From the NCBI GenBank assembly GCA_024693045.1, contig JAILLQ010000019.1, positions 1 to 64,000 on the forward strand: a DNA stretch of 64,000 nucleotides, written 5' to 3'. Numbering within the stretch: the stretch's first letter is position 1; the number at the start of each line of letters is the position of its first letter. The notes under the pieces are model-generated. The model ran no database searches. It worked only from the letters and a program-made list of their open reading frames with translations, and was not told the origin of the DNA. The DNA comes from Treponema sp. GTDB taxonomy: Bacteria; Spirochaetota; Spirochaetia; Treponematales; Treponemataceae. Below are positions 1-9,748 of the stretch, one piece after another. A program made the translations under genes and the position numbers.

Positions 1-357
1 GAAAGTCATGCCAAAACTCTTGCAGAACAGTTTGGCTTTGAATATGCGGTTCTTGAACCCGACAGTGCATCAATTTTGGATCATTATTCAGATATTATTA
101 TTCAAACAACAAAAGTTGGTATGAACAGCGAGGAAGCTCCAAATAAGGAAAATAATCCAATTTGGTTCTATACTTTCAAAGGTCATGAATATCTTTACGA
201 CATTGTATATGACCCTCAAGTTACACCAATTATGCAGGTGGCAAAACAGGCTGGCTGCAAAGTTTGTAATGGTTATTCAATGTTAAAGTATCAGGGATAC
301 AGACAGTTTAAATATTTTACAGGGGTTGGTTACGATGAAGAACTTAAACCAGAGTGA
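1..357 (+). CDS. Shikimate dehydrogenase-like C-terminal fragment (possibly the AroE part of an AroDE fusion), 5' truncated by window
   Basis: Open frame from the window start; IIIQTTKVGM resembles the AroE NTTPxGM motif, followed by DIVYDPQVTP and a C-terminal GYSMLKYQG segment. Confidence 0.7.
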   Translation, partial: ESHAKTLAEQFGFEYAVLEPDSASILDHYSDIIIQTTKVGMNSEEAPNKENNPIWFYTFKGHEYLYDIVYDPQVTPIMQVAKQAGCKVCNGYSMLKYQGYRQFKYFTGVGYDEELKPE

Positions 358-1063
358 ACAGAAGGTTTTGGCAGCTAGAACTGCCATTGAAACATTAGTT
401 GCAAAGGGACTTATTTTTAGTGGAATGAAAATTGGTCTTGGAACTGGTTCTACAGCTCTTCCTGCTGTAAAAAGACTTTCTGAGTATATAGCGGACGGAA
501 CTTTAAAAGACGTTAAAGCTGTTGTAACTTCATTTCAGACAGAAAATGCCTGTGCTGATTGGGGAATCCCTGTTTATTCATTTAAAGACAGACTCATTGA
601 TGGAGAACTGGATTTAGCAATCGATGGTGCAGACGAAATCGACACAAACGGTAACTGTATTAAGGGTGGAGGCGCAGCTCTTCTTCGCGAAAAAATTGTT
701 GCTTACAACGCAAAAAGATTTGTAATTGTTGCAGATTCTTCAAAGGCCGTAGAAACATTAGGAACAAAGTTCGCTCTTCCTGTTGAAATTATTGCAGAAG
801 CTTATGTACCTGTAAAAAAGGCATTGGAAAAATTAGGGGCAAAGGTCATTCTTCGAGAAGGCGTAAGAAAGTGCGGACCTGTAATCACTGATAACGGTAA
901 CCAGATTGTAGACTGTCTTTGGGAAGCTCCTGTAGATGCAGAAAAAATGGAAGAAGTTATCAACGATATTACTGGTGTAGTTGAAGTTGGTTTCTTTACA
1001 AAAAATAAGCCGGCTGCATTTATCGCTCATGAAGACGGAAATGTAGAAATCCGCGGACTTTAA
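335..1063 (+). CDS. rpiA: Ribose-5-phosphate isomerase A
   Basis: GLGTGSTA, DGADEID and KGGGAALLREKIV motifs; ATG at 335 preferred over TTG at 326. Confidence 0.95.
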   Translation: MKNLNQSEQKVLAARTAIETLVAKGLIFSGMKIGLGTGSTALPAVKRLSEYIADGTLKDVKAVVTSFQTENACADWGIPVYSFKDRLIDGELDLAIDGADEIDTNGNCIKGGGAALLREKIVAYNAKRFVIVADSSKAVETLGTKFALPVEIIAEAYVPVKKALEKLGAKVILREGVRKCGPVITDNGNQIVDCLWEAPVDAEKMEEVINDITGVVEVGFFTKNKPAAFIAHEDGNVEIRGL

Positions 1064-1064
1064 T

Positions 1065-2456
1065 ATGTTTCCTCCATTCCCGGAAGATAAAGCCTATCAG
1101 ATTTGTCTAGAAATGATAGATGAACTTGAAAAGGGTTCTCTATCATTAGAACAGATTGGAAAAGAAAGCCAGGAAAGGAGCGGACAGGGCATTATGCTGG
1201 GGGCCGCACTTTGCCGGGATTCTAATGGCAGGCTTTATGCTCTAAAGACTCTTTCCGGTATATCAAAAACAATTCAGGTTAATCAAAATATCATAAGGAA
1301 CATAAAAAGTAAGATTCCTTATGATGAGGAAATTTTTGTAGATCCTATTGTCCCTGCCGAAGATATAAATCAGGCACTTTCTGACAATGATAAAGAAATT
1401 CACCTGCTTACTGAAAAAATCAATATATTAAAAGAAACTCGCTTGCGGCCCGACGGTAAATATGAAAACCAGACTGACCAAGAAAAGGAATTGGTTGAAA
1501 AGAGAAAGGAACTTTGTAAGGCTTCTCTTAAAAAAGTTTACGAAAGATATTCTTTTCATTGTGCTGATGGTTGTGAAGAAAAACTTTTGGATATATGCCA
1601 GGGAAAACTTCCTCCCACGGGAACCGGTGATTGTTGTGCCCCAAAGATTTTAGATTATGCTTTTAAGTCGAATTTTAAGATTTTGAGCATGGCGGAAGTT
1701 TTTTATGGAAAAAACAGTGAAAAACGCAGAATGGCAGAAAAGTATTCTCCATGTGATGAACGCTGTGCCTTGATTTTACCGTATATGTTGGGATTAAAAA
1801 TTCTTTATAGGGATGACGATATCATTGTAGTAAACAAACAGAGCGGGCTTTTAAGTGTACCTGGTCGTGGTCCAGATAAGCAGGACTGTATTGTTAATAG
1901 GGTAAAAAGGCTCTTTCCAGATTGTATTGAACAACCTAGTGTTCATCGTTTAGATATGGAAACAAGCGGACTTTTAGTTCTAGCTTTTACAAAAGAAGCT
2001 CACAGGGAATTGAACCGGCAGTTTGAATCAAGAGAAGTAAAAAAATCCTATATTGCGCTTTTGAGTGGTATTCTTCCTGAAAAGTTTGAAAAACACGGAA
2101 AGATGGAACTTTTTTTCCGCCTGGATGTTGATAACCGCCCTCATCAGATTTGGGATTCAGAATTTGGCAAAAATGCCCTTACAGAATGGTATGAAGAAGG
2201 AAGGGTCTTTTATACATCTCCAGATGGAAAAAAAGAGCAAGTGAGTAGAATTAAGTTTATTCCTCACACAGGGAGAACCCATCAGCTAAGACTTGCGGCC
2301 GCTGACAGTCATGGTTTTGGCCTTCCTATAATTGGAGACACCCTGTATGGAAAGTGCAGAGAGGGGGAACGGCTAATGCTGCATGCTGAATATCTGTCTT
2401 TTAAGCATCCTGCAAGTGGCCGTCTTATGGAATTTTACTGTCCGCCAGATTTTTAA
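1065..2456 (+). CDS. RluA-family pseudouridine synthase with long N-terminal extension
   Basis: VHRLDMETSGLLVLA catalytic motif, HTGRTHQLR; N-terminal PPTGTGDCCAPKILDYAF segment. Confidence 0.88.
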   Translation: MFPPFPEDKAYQICLEMIDELEKGSLSLEQIGKESQERSGQGIMLGAALCRDSNGRLYALKTLSGISKTIQVNQNIIRNIKSKIPYDEEIFVDPIVPAEDINQALSDNDKEIHLLTEKINILKETRLRPDGKYENQTDQEKELVEKRKELCKASLKKVYERYSFHCADGCEEKLLDICQGKLPPTGTGDCCAPKILDYAFKSNFKILSMAEVFYGKNSEKRRMAEKYSPCDERCALILPYMLGLKILYRDDDIIVVNKQSGLLSVPGRGPDKQDCIVNRVKRLFPDCIEQPSVHRLDMETSGLLVLAFTKEAHRELNRQFESREVKKSYIALLSGILPEKFEKHGKMELFFRLDVDNRPHQIWDSEFGKNALTEWYEEGRVFYTSPDGKKEQVSRIKFIPHTGRTHQLRLAAADSHGFGLPIIGDTLYGKCREGERLMLHAEYLSFKHPASGRLMEFYCPPDF

Positions 2457-2457
2457 A

Positions 2458-5406
2458 TTATTCACTTACAGGATTTATTCCACAGCAGTAAAGGTACTTT
2501 CCTTCTCCATTAGGAATTAAAACTCCCCGAATATTTTTAATCTGTTTCTGCTGGTTTTTAATAGAAAAATGACAGACAGAAAGTTCGTCATTCAGGTTAT
2601 TTATGTGTTCAGGACTGATAAAGCGTTTGAACTTTTCTCTGTCTTCTTCGATAACAAATTTATCTGCCCACTTATTGTATGATTCCTGAAGATTTCTTGT
2701 TTCATTTACCTGCTCAAGACTGAAGCTTGATTTTAAAGTTGTAGACTTGTTGTTTTTATAATCAAGCTCGTATATTTCGTTAAAAAGTGTGTATACAAAG
2801 TTTACATATTTAGAGAAATTATGTTTTTCCAGTTCATTTATGTCTACTATTACACAACTTATGTAGAAAGAACCGTCTGAGCGTTCAAGTAAATTTCCTG
2901 CAATCTGAACAGTTTTTGTGTTTCCATTTTTACAAAGGAATCTCGCTTTTGAATTAAAAGCAGGTAACTTTGAATGGAGAATATTTAAAAGGTATTCTTT
3001 ATAATGTTCTCTGTCATTTTCATGGAACATAAGAAATGGATCTTTTCCGATTTTGCTGCGGAATTCAGACTGGTCAAAACCACCTAAACTAGCCGTATTT
3101 TCATTTAAGTAGGAAGTCTTAAATGTACCGTCGTAATCCAAAGTAATAATTCCACATGGAACATTTTCCATTATTGTAGAAAGCTGTTCTGAAAGGTTTG
3201 TATTTAACTGCAGAAGCTGCATTCTAAAGTCAATGTTTTCGATTGTAATGTAGAAAATATCGCTTGTAGCAGTTTTTGCAAGCTGCCTTGCTTTTGTTCT
3301 AATCCAGAAAGGACGGTTTCCTTCGTAAAGGGGTAAACTTTTTATTTCACAAAATTCTGTCTTCTTTGTCTTAGTAGCGTCTGCAAGCATAGAAAGTAAA
3401 ATTGGTCTGCTGCTTTCTTCTATGTGTTCAAGCATGTTCTTATGGAAGGTAGAATATTTTTCTTGTGTTGTTCCCATTTCTTCAAGATACTGGTCGTTCA
3501 TTCTGATAATTTCAATGCAATCACCTGTCCATTCAATGATTGCTGCCGCTCCAACGAATTTGTTGAAGAGAAGCGAATCCTGGGTAGTCGTATCTAAAAA
3601 GTTTACGGCTGGTGTAATATCTGATGAACTGTCTTCGTCTTTGCAAACTGGATTAAGTGTGTAAAGCAAATTACGGTATTCGTCAGAAGGCATAGGGCGA
3701 GCAAAATAGAAGCCCTGCATATGGAAACATCCTATGCTTTTTAAATAATCAGCCTGACTTTTAGATTCTATTCCCTCTGCAATAACAGGAAGATGAAGCC
3801 AGTTTGCCATTCTTACAACAGAACTTAAAATGCTTCCGCTTTTTGCTGCACTTTCCGAAAATTTATTGTTTTCTAAATCAGGTGTCGATTCAGCAATAAA
3901 CTTCATGTCCAGTTTAAGTATATCAACAGGGACTTCTTTTAAGGTGTTCAGAGAAGAATAACCGCTTCCAAAGTCATCCATTTCCAGGCAGAAACCCTGA
4001 TTTCTCAAGTTTTCAACAACCCTTATAAGTTGATCAGGGTTATCCATATAGGCAGACTCTGTTATTTCAAGTCTTAATAAATCCGGAGTTAGATTATATT
4101 TTAACAGAAGATTTTTGAAAATTTCAGAAAGGTCAGTATTGTAAATGTCTCTTCTCGAAATATTTACAGAAACCGGAACAGGATTTAGTCCTTCATCAAT
4201 CCATTTTCGTAAGAGTCTGCAAGTTTCTTCCCAAATGTATTGATCGAGTTGGGTAATAAAGCCATTTTTTTCAAAAATCGGTATAAAAATGGTTGGCGAA
4301 ATCAATCCTTTTTTAGGATGCTGCCAGCGAACAAGGGCTTCCGCTCCTGTTAAAGAATCGGTGGTATAATCATACTGTGGCTGTATGTAGACCTTGAATT
4401 CATGGTTATTTAGTCCTGTAACCATATCAGTTATGAGTTCCTGCTCTTCTTTCAGGTCATTCAGCATACTGTTTTTATAGAAGCCGATTCTTTCTGTAAA
4501 ATTCTGTTTGATAGAATTCAGGGCAAGAAGAGAGCGGTCAATTGCAAGGTTTACATTTATATCTCTTTTATTAGAAGTTTCATAGACACCCATGCGAACT
4601 ATAAAATCAAAAGAAGGGTAAATAGAGTTTACAAAATCCGTTATTTTTTTTAGGAATAGCTGGGGATTCAATTCCGATTTTTCTGCACAGATTATGAAGT
4701 GATCAGCGTGAACATGACCAAAAGTGAACTTTATATCCTGAGGAATTAGAAGCCATTCTCCTATTTTTCGTAAAATCTTGTCGCCTTCTTCAAAACCGAA
4801 CAAGTCGTTAAATACTTTAAATCTATCCAAATCAAAGCGGACAAAAATAAAATCCTCTTTGTTTGAACTGTTAAAAAATTCCTTTGTTTTTTCGATGAAG
4901 GTTTTTCTATTGTAAATGCCGGCTTTGTCACTCAGTTGACTTAAACGCTGAATCGCACTTTTATGCTGATTATTCAAAATCGTAAAGCGTTCTGAATCCA
5001 GTTTAGAGTTTTGCATAATATTCTTTATTTTAAAGAAGATAATCTGCTTTGGGCTATTAATTGGAAAAACATCCGTAACATTCTGCTCTAAAAGGTTAAT
5101 TCCCAAATTTTCATCATCAAGGTCCAGTAGAACTATGATTGGGACTTTTGTTATGAGGTCAGATTTTAAAGCAGCTTGTAAAGTAGTTTTTTTGTCGATT
5201 TTTTTTATCAGATCAAAATCATTATCTTTCGCAAAGGAATTTTCGATTACAATTGCATCTGTTTGTAATCCTGAATCAATCCTTGAAATAAAAGCATCTT
5301 CATCAGCGCAAAAGGTAATATTAAAATTTGATGTAAACAACTCATCCGAAAAGATTTTTTTTAACGATTTTTTTTCAGCTACAAGAATTTCAAACTTATC
5401 AGACAT
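2458..5406 (-). CDS. Degenerate-GGDEF/EAL protein with PAS-like C-terminal regions and REC-like N-terminus; predicted c-di-GMP phosphodiesterase
   Basis: EAL motifs EALVRW, EITES, DDFGSGYSSL, AEGIES and QGFYFARP intact; GGDEF site reads HADHF; internal Met (MSDKFEILV) is the likely start. Confidence 0.85.
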   Translation of the reverse strand: MSDKFEILVAEKKSLKKIFSDELFTSNFNITFCADEDAFISRIDSGLQTDAIVIENSFAKDNDFDLIKKIDKKTTLQAALKSDLITKVPIIVLLDLDDENLGINLLEQNVTDVFPINSPKQIIFFKIKNIMQNSKLDSERFTILNNQHKSAIQRLSQLSDKAGIYNRKTFIEKTKEFFNSSNKEDFIFVRFDLDRFKVFNDLFGFEEGDKILRKIGEWLLIPQDIKFTFGHVHADHFIICAEKSELNPQLFLKKITDFVNSIYPSFDFIVRMGVYETSNKRDINVNLAIDRSLLALNSIKQNFTERIGFYKNSMLNDLKEEQELITDMVTGLNNHEFKVYIQPQYDYTTDSLTGAEALVRWQHPKKGLISPTIFIPIFEKNGFITQLDQYIWEETCRLLRKWIDEGLNPVPVSVNISRRDIYNTDLSEIFKNLLLKYNLTPDLLRLEITESAYMDNPDQLIRVVENLRNQGFCLEMDDFGSGYSSLNTLKEVPVDILKLDMKFIAESTPDLENNKFSESAAKSGSILSSVVRMANWLHLPVIAEGIESKSQADYLKSIGCFHMQGFYFARPMPSDEYRNLLYTLNPVCKDEDSSSDITPAVNFLDTTTQDSLLFNKFVGAAAIIEWTGDCIEIIRMNDQYLEEMGTTQEKYSTFHKNMLEHIEESSRPILLSMLADATKTKKTEFCEIKSLPLYEGNRPFWIRTKARQLAKTATSDIFYITIENIDFRMQLLQLNTNLSEQLSTIMENVPCGIITLDYDGTFKTSYLNENTASLGGFDQSEFRSKIGKDPFLMFHENDREHYKEYLLNILHSKLPAFNSKARFLCKNGNTKTVQIAGNLLERSDGSFYISCVIVDINELEKHNFSKYVNFVYTLFNEIYELDYKNNKSTTLKSSFSLEQVNETRNLQESYNKWADKFVIEEDREKFKRFISPEHINNLNDELSVCHFSIKNQQKQIKNIRGVLIPNGEGKYLYCCGINPVSE

Positions 5407-5534
5407 GTACAATTTCCTTAATGTGATTTTACCACGGATTTGTTCGAATTCAAGAAAAAAATAGAAGACTATAAATCGACAGAAGAAAGAAAAAGAGTTA
5501 ATATTTATCAAGATAATTTAATCGGAGATGTAAA

Positions 5535-5996
5535 GTGAAAAAGATACTATTTCTTTTATTAGCCTGTCTTTCTATTTTTGCTTATTCAGAAACAGTGATT
5601 TCTGATTGGAAGGGGGCTGAACTGGGCCTTTCTGAAAATCCTAGGTGGCTTAAGGCATATAATAAAAATGAAAATGTTGAAAAAATCCGCTCCGCTTTTT
5701 CTATAGCCAAAGATGATTTGATATTCGTGGGAGAGGCAGAAGATGAGGATTCCCACGCGGCTAGCTTAAAGGCTAGAAATAAAGCTCAGCTTAAAGCAGC
5801 AAAAAAACTTACTCCCGATTTTAGTAAAGATGCTTCTGCTTTTATGGTAAAGGGCCTAATTCCTGTTTATTCCTTTTGGATAGAATACAGTGAACTTTCT
5901 TCCGACGAAGAAATCGAAAAATCCTGGTACAAGGTCTATGAAATTTATTCAATTTCAAAAAATCAGTGGGAATTGAATAAAGCAAAAATACATTAG
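5535..5996 (+). CDS. Hypothetical exported protein
   Basis: N-terminal signal peptide MKKILFLLLACLSIFAYS; followed by a strong terminator. Confidence 0.7.
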   Translation: MKKILFLLLACLSIFAYSETVISDWKGAELGLSENPRWLKAYNKNENVEKIRSAFSIAKDDLIFVGEAEDEDSHAASLKARNKAQLKAAKKLTPDFSKDASAFMVKGLIPVYSFWIEYSELSSDEEIEKSWYKVYEIYSISKNQWELNKAKIH

Positions 5997-6000
5997 CAAA

Positions 6001-6036
6001 AAAAAGCAGATGACTAAAAAATCATCTGCTTTTTTG
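6001..6036 (+). terminator. Rho-independent terminator
   Basis: Perfect 14-bp stem AAAAAAGCAGATGA-ctaaaaaa-TCATCTGCTTTTTT right after the stop of 5535..5996; A/T tracts allow bidirectional use. Confidence 0.85.
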
Positions 6037-6110
6037 ATTGAGGGGGTAGTAAAAACCCTCAAAACGGCGAAGTCAAGGCTTTAAGCGTTAGCGTGCCTTG
6101 ACTCGACGTA

Positions 6111-6863
6111 TTATATATGGGTGATTTCTTTAGCCTTTTCGGTTACCTTTTCTGACAGCTTATTTACATCATCCTGGTTTTCTGTGATTATGCGGACAAA
6201 TACAGAGCCTGCAACTACAGCTTCAACATAACCGGCAAGGTCTGCAGACTGTTTGCCGTTTGAAATGCCGAAGCCTCCGTATACTTTGCTTCCGCCAGCA
6301 TTAACTTTTTTTAGGAAGTTTAGGGTTTTGTCATCTATTGTAGTTTCACTTCCTGTGATACCAGCTCTTAGGGCTGCGTAAATAAAAGGAAAACCCGCAT
6401 TTGCCAATTTTGAAAGTCTTTCTTCGCTCATACTTGGAGCTGCAACAGGAATGTTTTCCATGCCATATTTTTTGCATGCGGCTGTAAGGCCTTCGTCAAA
6501 ATCAAATGGCAGGTCTGGAATAATCATTCCCTTTACGCCAGCTTCAGAGGCTTTTTTGCAGAAGTTTTCTACTCCAGGAGTGTAAACCAATGAACCGTAA
6601 CTCATTAGGTAAATTGGAATGTTTGGAAATTCCTTGTGAACTTGGGCTATGAAGTTTAATCCATCAGCAGTCCTATACTTTCTCTGCAAAACTTCAGTGC
6701 AGGCAGTTTGTATAGCAGGTCCATCTGCACTAGGGTCGCTAAAAGGTAACTGAATCTCTAAAATATCAGCACCACCTGCTACAAGTGCTCGAGCTGCGGC
6801 AAGGGCTTTTTCATCTGTTGGAAATCCCGCAACTAAGTGGGACATAAGTTTTATTTTGTTCAT
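6111..6863 (-). CDS. trpA: Tryptophan synthase alpha subunit
   Basis: LEIQLPFSDPSADGPAIQ, LPFDFDEG and GGFGISNGKQ; last gene of the trp operon. Confidence 0.95.
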   Translation of the reverse strand: MNKIKLMSHLVAGFPTDEKALAAARALVAGGADILEIQLPFSDPSADGPAIQTACTEVLQRKYRTADGLNFIAQVHKEFPNIPIYLMSYGSLVYTPGVENFCKKASEAGVKGMIIPDLPFDFDEGLTAACKKYGMENIPVAAPSMSEERLSKLANAGFPFIYAALRAGITGSETTIDDKTLNFLKKVNAGGSKVYGGFGISNGKQSADLAGYVEAVVAGSVFVRIITENQDDVNKLSEKVTEKAKEITHI

Positions 6864-6885
6864 AGAATTGTCTCCTGTAAGTAAA

Positions 6886-8166
6886 TCAGTGGTCTTTCAT
6901 TAAATCTGCATCGTGAATGTCTTTGCTTGCGTTTAATCGTTCAAGTTCAGAGATAAGAAATTCTTTCCATTCTGCAGGGCGGAAAACAGGACAGGTGATA
7001 AATATATCTTTGTCGCCTCGACCACTCATATTTATGATGATAGCTTTGTTTTTTGGAAGACTAGGTGCTAGTTTTATTGCTTCTGCTCCTGCGTGGGCAC
7101 TTTCCATAGCGAATAAAATTCCTTCATTTTTTGCAAAAAACTTTACGGCTTCCAAAGCTTCTTTATCCAGAGCAGAAGTAAATTCAACTCTTCCGCTTTT
7201 TCCTAAAGCTGCAAGCTGAGGTCCGATTCCACAGTAGTCTAGTCCTGCCGAAATTGAACGGGTTGGAAGAGCCTGTCCATCTTCGTCCAAAAGGAATCGG
7301 GATTTGTATCCTTGCATAATTCCTTCCCGACTGGCATTTCCTGTCATACGAGAAGCGTTTTCTCCGACATTAGGACCGATTCCACCTGCTTCAACTGCGA
7401 TTAGGCGGGGATTTTTCTGGTCAACAAATGGACTGAAAAAACCAATTGAGTTTGAACCGCCTCCACAGCATGCAATTAAGGCTTCTACATCTAACTTTCT
7501 TTCTTCTGCCTGTTTTTTTACTTCTTTACCGATTACACTTTGGAATTCCCTTACAATATCAGGGAATGGGGCAGGTCCTAAGGCTGAACCTAAACAGTAG
7601 TGGGTTGTATCCGGATGAGCTGCCCAGTCTCTCATAGCTTCGTTTACGGCGTCCTTTAAAGTTCTACTTCCGCTTGTTACAGGAACAACTTTTGCTCCAT
7701 ACAATTCCATAGAAGCTACGTTAGGCTGTTGACGGCGAACATCAACTTCTCCCATGTAAACAATGCATTCCAGCCCAAGTTTTGCACAAGCAGCTGCTGT
7801 TGCAACACCGTGCTGTCCGGCACCTGTTTCGGCAATGATTCTCTTCTTTCCCATTTTTTTTGCAAGAAGGCACTGGCCAATGGCATTGTTTATTTTGTGG
7901 GCTCCGGTATTTGCAAGTCCTTCAAGTTTTATATAAATCTGAGCTCCGCCGAGTATCTCTGTTGCCCTTGGTGCATAATACAAAGGAGTTTCCCTACCGA
8001 TGTAGTCACGGCGAATTTCATCTAATTCTGTAAGAAAATCCTTATCCTGCATATATTTTTTGAATGCAACTTCTAGTTCGTCTAAAGGTCGGCGAAGTAC
8101 TTCTGCAACGTACTTTCCGCCAAATCTTCCAAAAAATCCCTTTTCTGATTCCATATTATGCTCCAA
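6886..8166 (-). CDS. trpB: Tryptophan synthase beta subunit
   Basis: GRFGGKYVAEVL, LEGLANTGAHKINNAIGQ (PLP Lys), ETGAGQHGVATA, CCGGGSNSIG. Confidence 0.97.
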   Translation of the reverse strand: MEHNMESEKGFFGRFGGKYVAEVLRRPLDELEVAFKKYMQDKDFLTELDEIRRDYIGRETPLYYAPRATEILGGAQIYIKLEGLANTGAHKINNAIGQCLLAKKMGKKRIIAETGAGQHGVATAAACAKLGLECIVYMGEVDVRRQQPNVASMELYGAKVVPVTSGSRTLKDAVNEAMRDWAAHPDTTHYCLGSALGPAPFPDIVREFQSVIGKEVKKQAEERKLDVEALIACCGGGSNSIGFFSPFVDQKNPRLIAVEAGGIGPNVGENASRMTGNASREGIMQGYKSRFLLDEDGQALPTRSISAGLDYCGIGPQLAALGKSGRVEFTSALDKEALEAVKFFAKNEGILFAMESAHAGAEAIKLAPSLPKNKAIIINMSGRGDKDIFITCPVFRPAEWKEFLISELERLNASKDIHDADLMKDH

Positions 8167-8168
8167 TA

Positions 8169-9737
8169 TTACTTATTAATTTCCATAAATAAAGTTTTCA
8201 TTTTTTCCAGATCTTTTACACCCGGTTCGCTTTCAATTCCACTGCAAACATCTACTAGTTCCGGATTAAAGCGCTTTATCATTTCTTTTACATTTTTTTC
8301 ACTAATTCCGCCAGAAAGCCAAAGTGGGCATTGTTTAGAAACTTTTTCGACCAGTTGAGCCGGTATATTTTTGCCAGTTCCGCCATAACGGCAATCACCA
8401 TTAGCATTGTCTTGATTTATGTTTTTGGCGTCAATCAGAATTCGTGGAAAACCTTTTGAAAGAGATTCCTTTAACAAAGCCAAATCATTGTCGTCAGCTA
8501 AAGGTATTGCCGGATAACCGAGTGCTCCATCTGCTTTTTCTGGGCAAGCGTGGTACTGGATGCCGTCTAATATTCCCTGATAACAGAATTCATAGGCTGC
8601 ATTTCCACAAGGGCTAGAAGGATCGACAATAACTCCTATCATTAAAGGAAACTTTTTGATTTTTCCACTAGAAAGCATATTTTCTAAGTCGACTCGGATT
8701 TTTTTAATTTTTTCCAAATCATCTGTTGAATTGCTTCTAGCAGATTTTTCTGCAAAAATAAAACCTAAAATGTCGGCTCCAAGGAGGGCTGCTGCTACTG
8801 CGTCTTCTTCCTTTTTTAAGCCGCAGATTTTTACAAGGGGACCTTTTTTTTCTTCCAGCATTGCTGCAATTTTATTCCAGAATTTATACTCATAGTCGAG
8901 CCTGCTTGTTTTTCTGGCATTTTTTGTAAAGGCCTGAACAAGCTTTTTTGCTTCTTTAGGATTTTTTGCAGCGGCTTCACCAATTAAAACAGAATGAAAA
9001 CCTATATTCCCTACAAAAGCTGCTGCCTGTGGGGTAGTTACCCCAGATTCTGAAATGATTCTAGGGAATGGGAGTTCCTGACCTTTTTCTTTATAGATTT
9101 TTTTGATTCTTTCTTTAAGTTTTAGAGGAATCAAAAGGTCTATCGTAAAGTTTTTTAAATCTCTCGAGTTGATTCCAAGAACAATTTTGTCATCACAGTT
9201 GATTTTGTGGGCTAAAGAAAGAACATAAAATGCTTTTTCTATATCAGAGTCTTCCCGGATTTCTAAAAGAACTGAAATTCCAAGACTAAAGGCCTTGTGA
9301 GCCATAGAAATAAGTTTTTCCTGCTCCAAAATTCTTGCGATAAGTAAAACTGCATCGGCTCCGCACTTGTAAGCAACTTCGATTTCTTCTTCTTCAAGGA
9401 GAAAATCTTTTCTTAGAAGACTTGCTTTTTTTCCGGCTGCTTTTGCGGCTGCCTGAAGATCAAGAAGATTTCCGTGAAAATAGTTTTCTTCTGTCAGGCA
9501 GCTGATAGCCATTGTGCCGGCTTTTACATAGGCCTTAGCTGTTTTTGCAGCATTAAGGTCTGCAGAAATCATTCCTTTTGAAGGAGAGGCTCGTTTGATT
9601 TCCAAAATGGTTCCTGCTTTTGGTAAAAAAGGAACTACAGGCTTTTTTCTTTCTTCTGGAATTTTATGTCCAAAAGAAAAGCCTTTTATTTCAATTTGTG
9701 AACGTCTTTTATCGCAAATTTCTTTCAAGATATCCAT
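8169..9737 (-). CDS. trpCF: Bifunctional indole-3-glycerol phosphate synthase / phosphoribosylanthranilate isomerase
   Basis: IGPS motifs EIKRASPSKG and LLRKDFL; PRAI motifs VKICGLK and LSGGISEKNV in one ORF. Confidence 0.93.
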   Translation of the reverse strand: MDILKEICDKRRSQIEIKGFSFGHKIPEERKKPVVPFLPKAGTILEIKRASPSKGMISADLNAAKTAKAYVKAGTMAISCLTEENYFHGNLLDLQAAAKAAGKKASLLRKDFLLEEEEIEVAYKCGADAVLLIARILEQEKLISMAHKAFSLGISVLLEIREDSDIEKAFYVLSLAHKINCDDKIVLGINSRDLKNFTIDLLIPLKLKERIKKIYKEKGQELPFPRIISESGVTTPQAAAFVGNIGFHSVLIGEAAAKNPKEAKKLVQAFTKNARKTSRLDYEYKFWNKIAAMLEEKKGPLVKICGLKKEEDAVAAALLGADILGFIFAEKSARSNSTDDLEKIKKIRVDLENMLSSGKIKKFPLMIGVIVDPSSPCGNAAYEFCYQGILDGIQYHACPEKADGALGYPAIPLADDNDLALLKESLSKGFPRILIDAKNINQDNANGDCRYGGTGKNIPAQLVEKVSKQCPLWLSGGISEKNVKEMIKRFNPELVDVCSGIESEPGVKDLEKMKTLFMEINK

Positions 9738-9748
9738 ATTTTTTCCGT

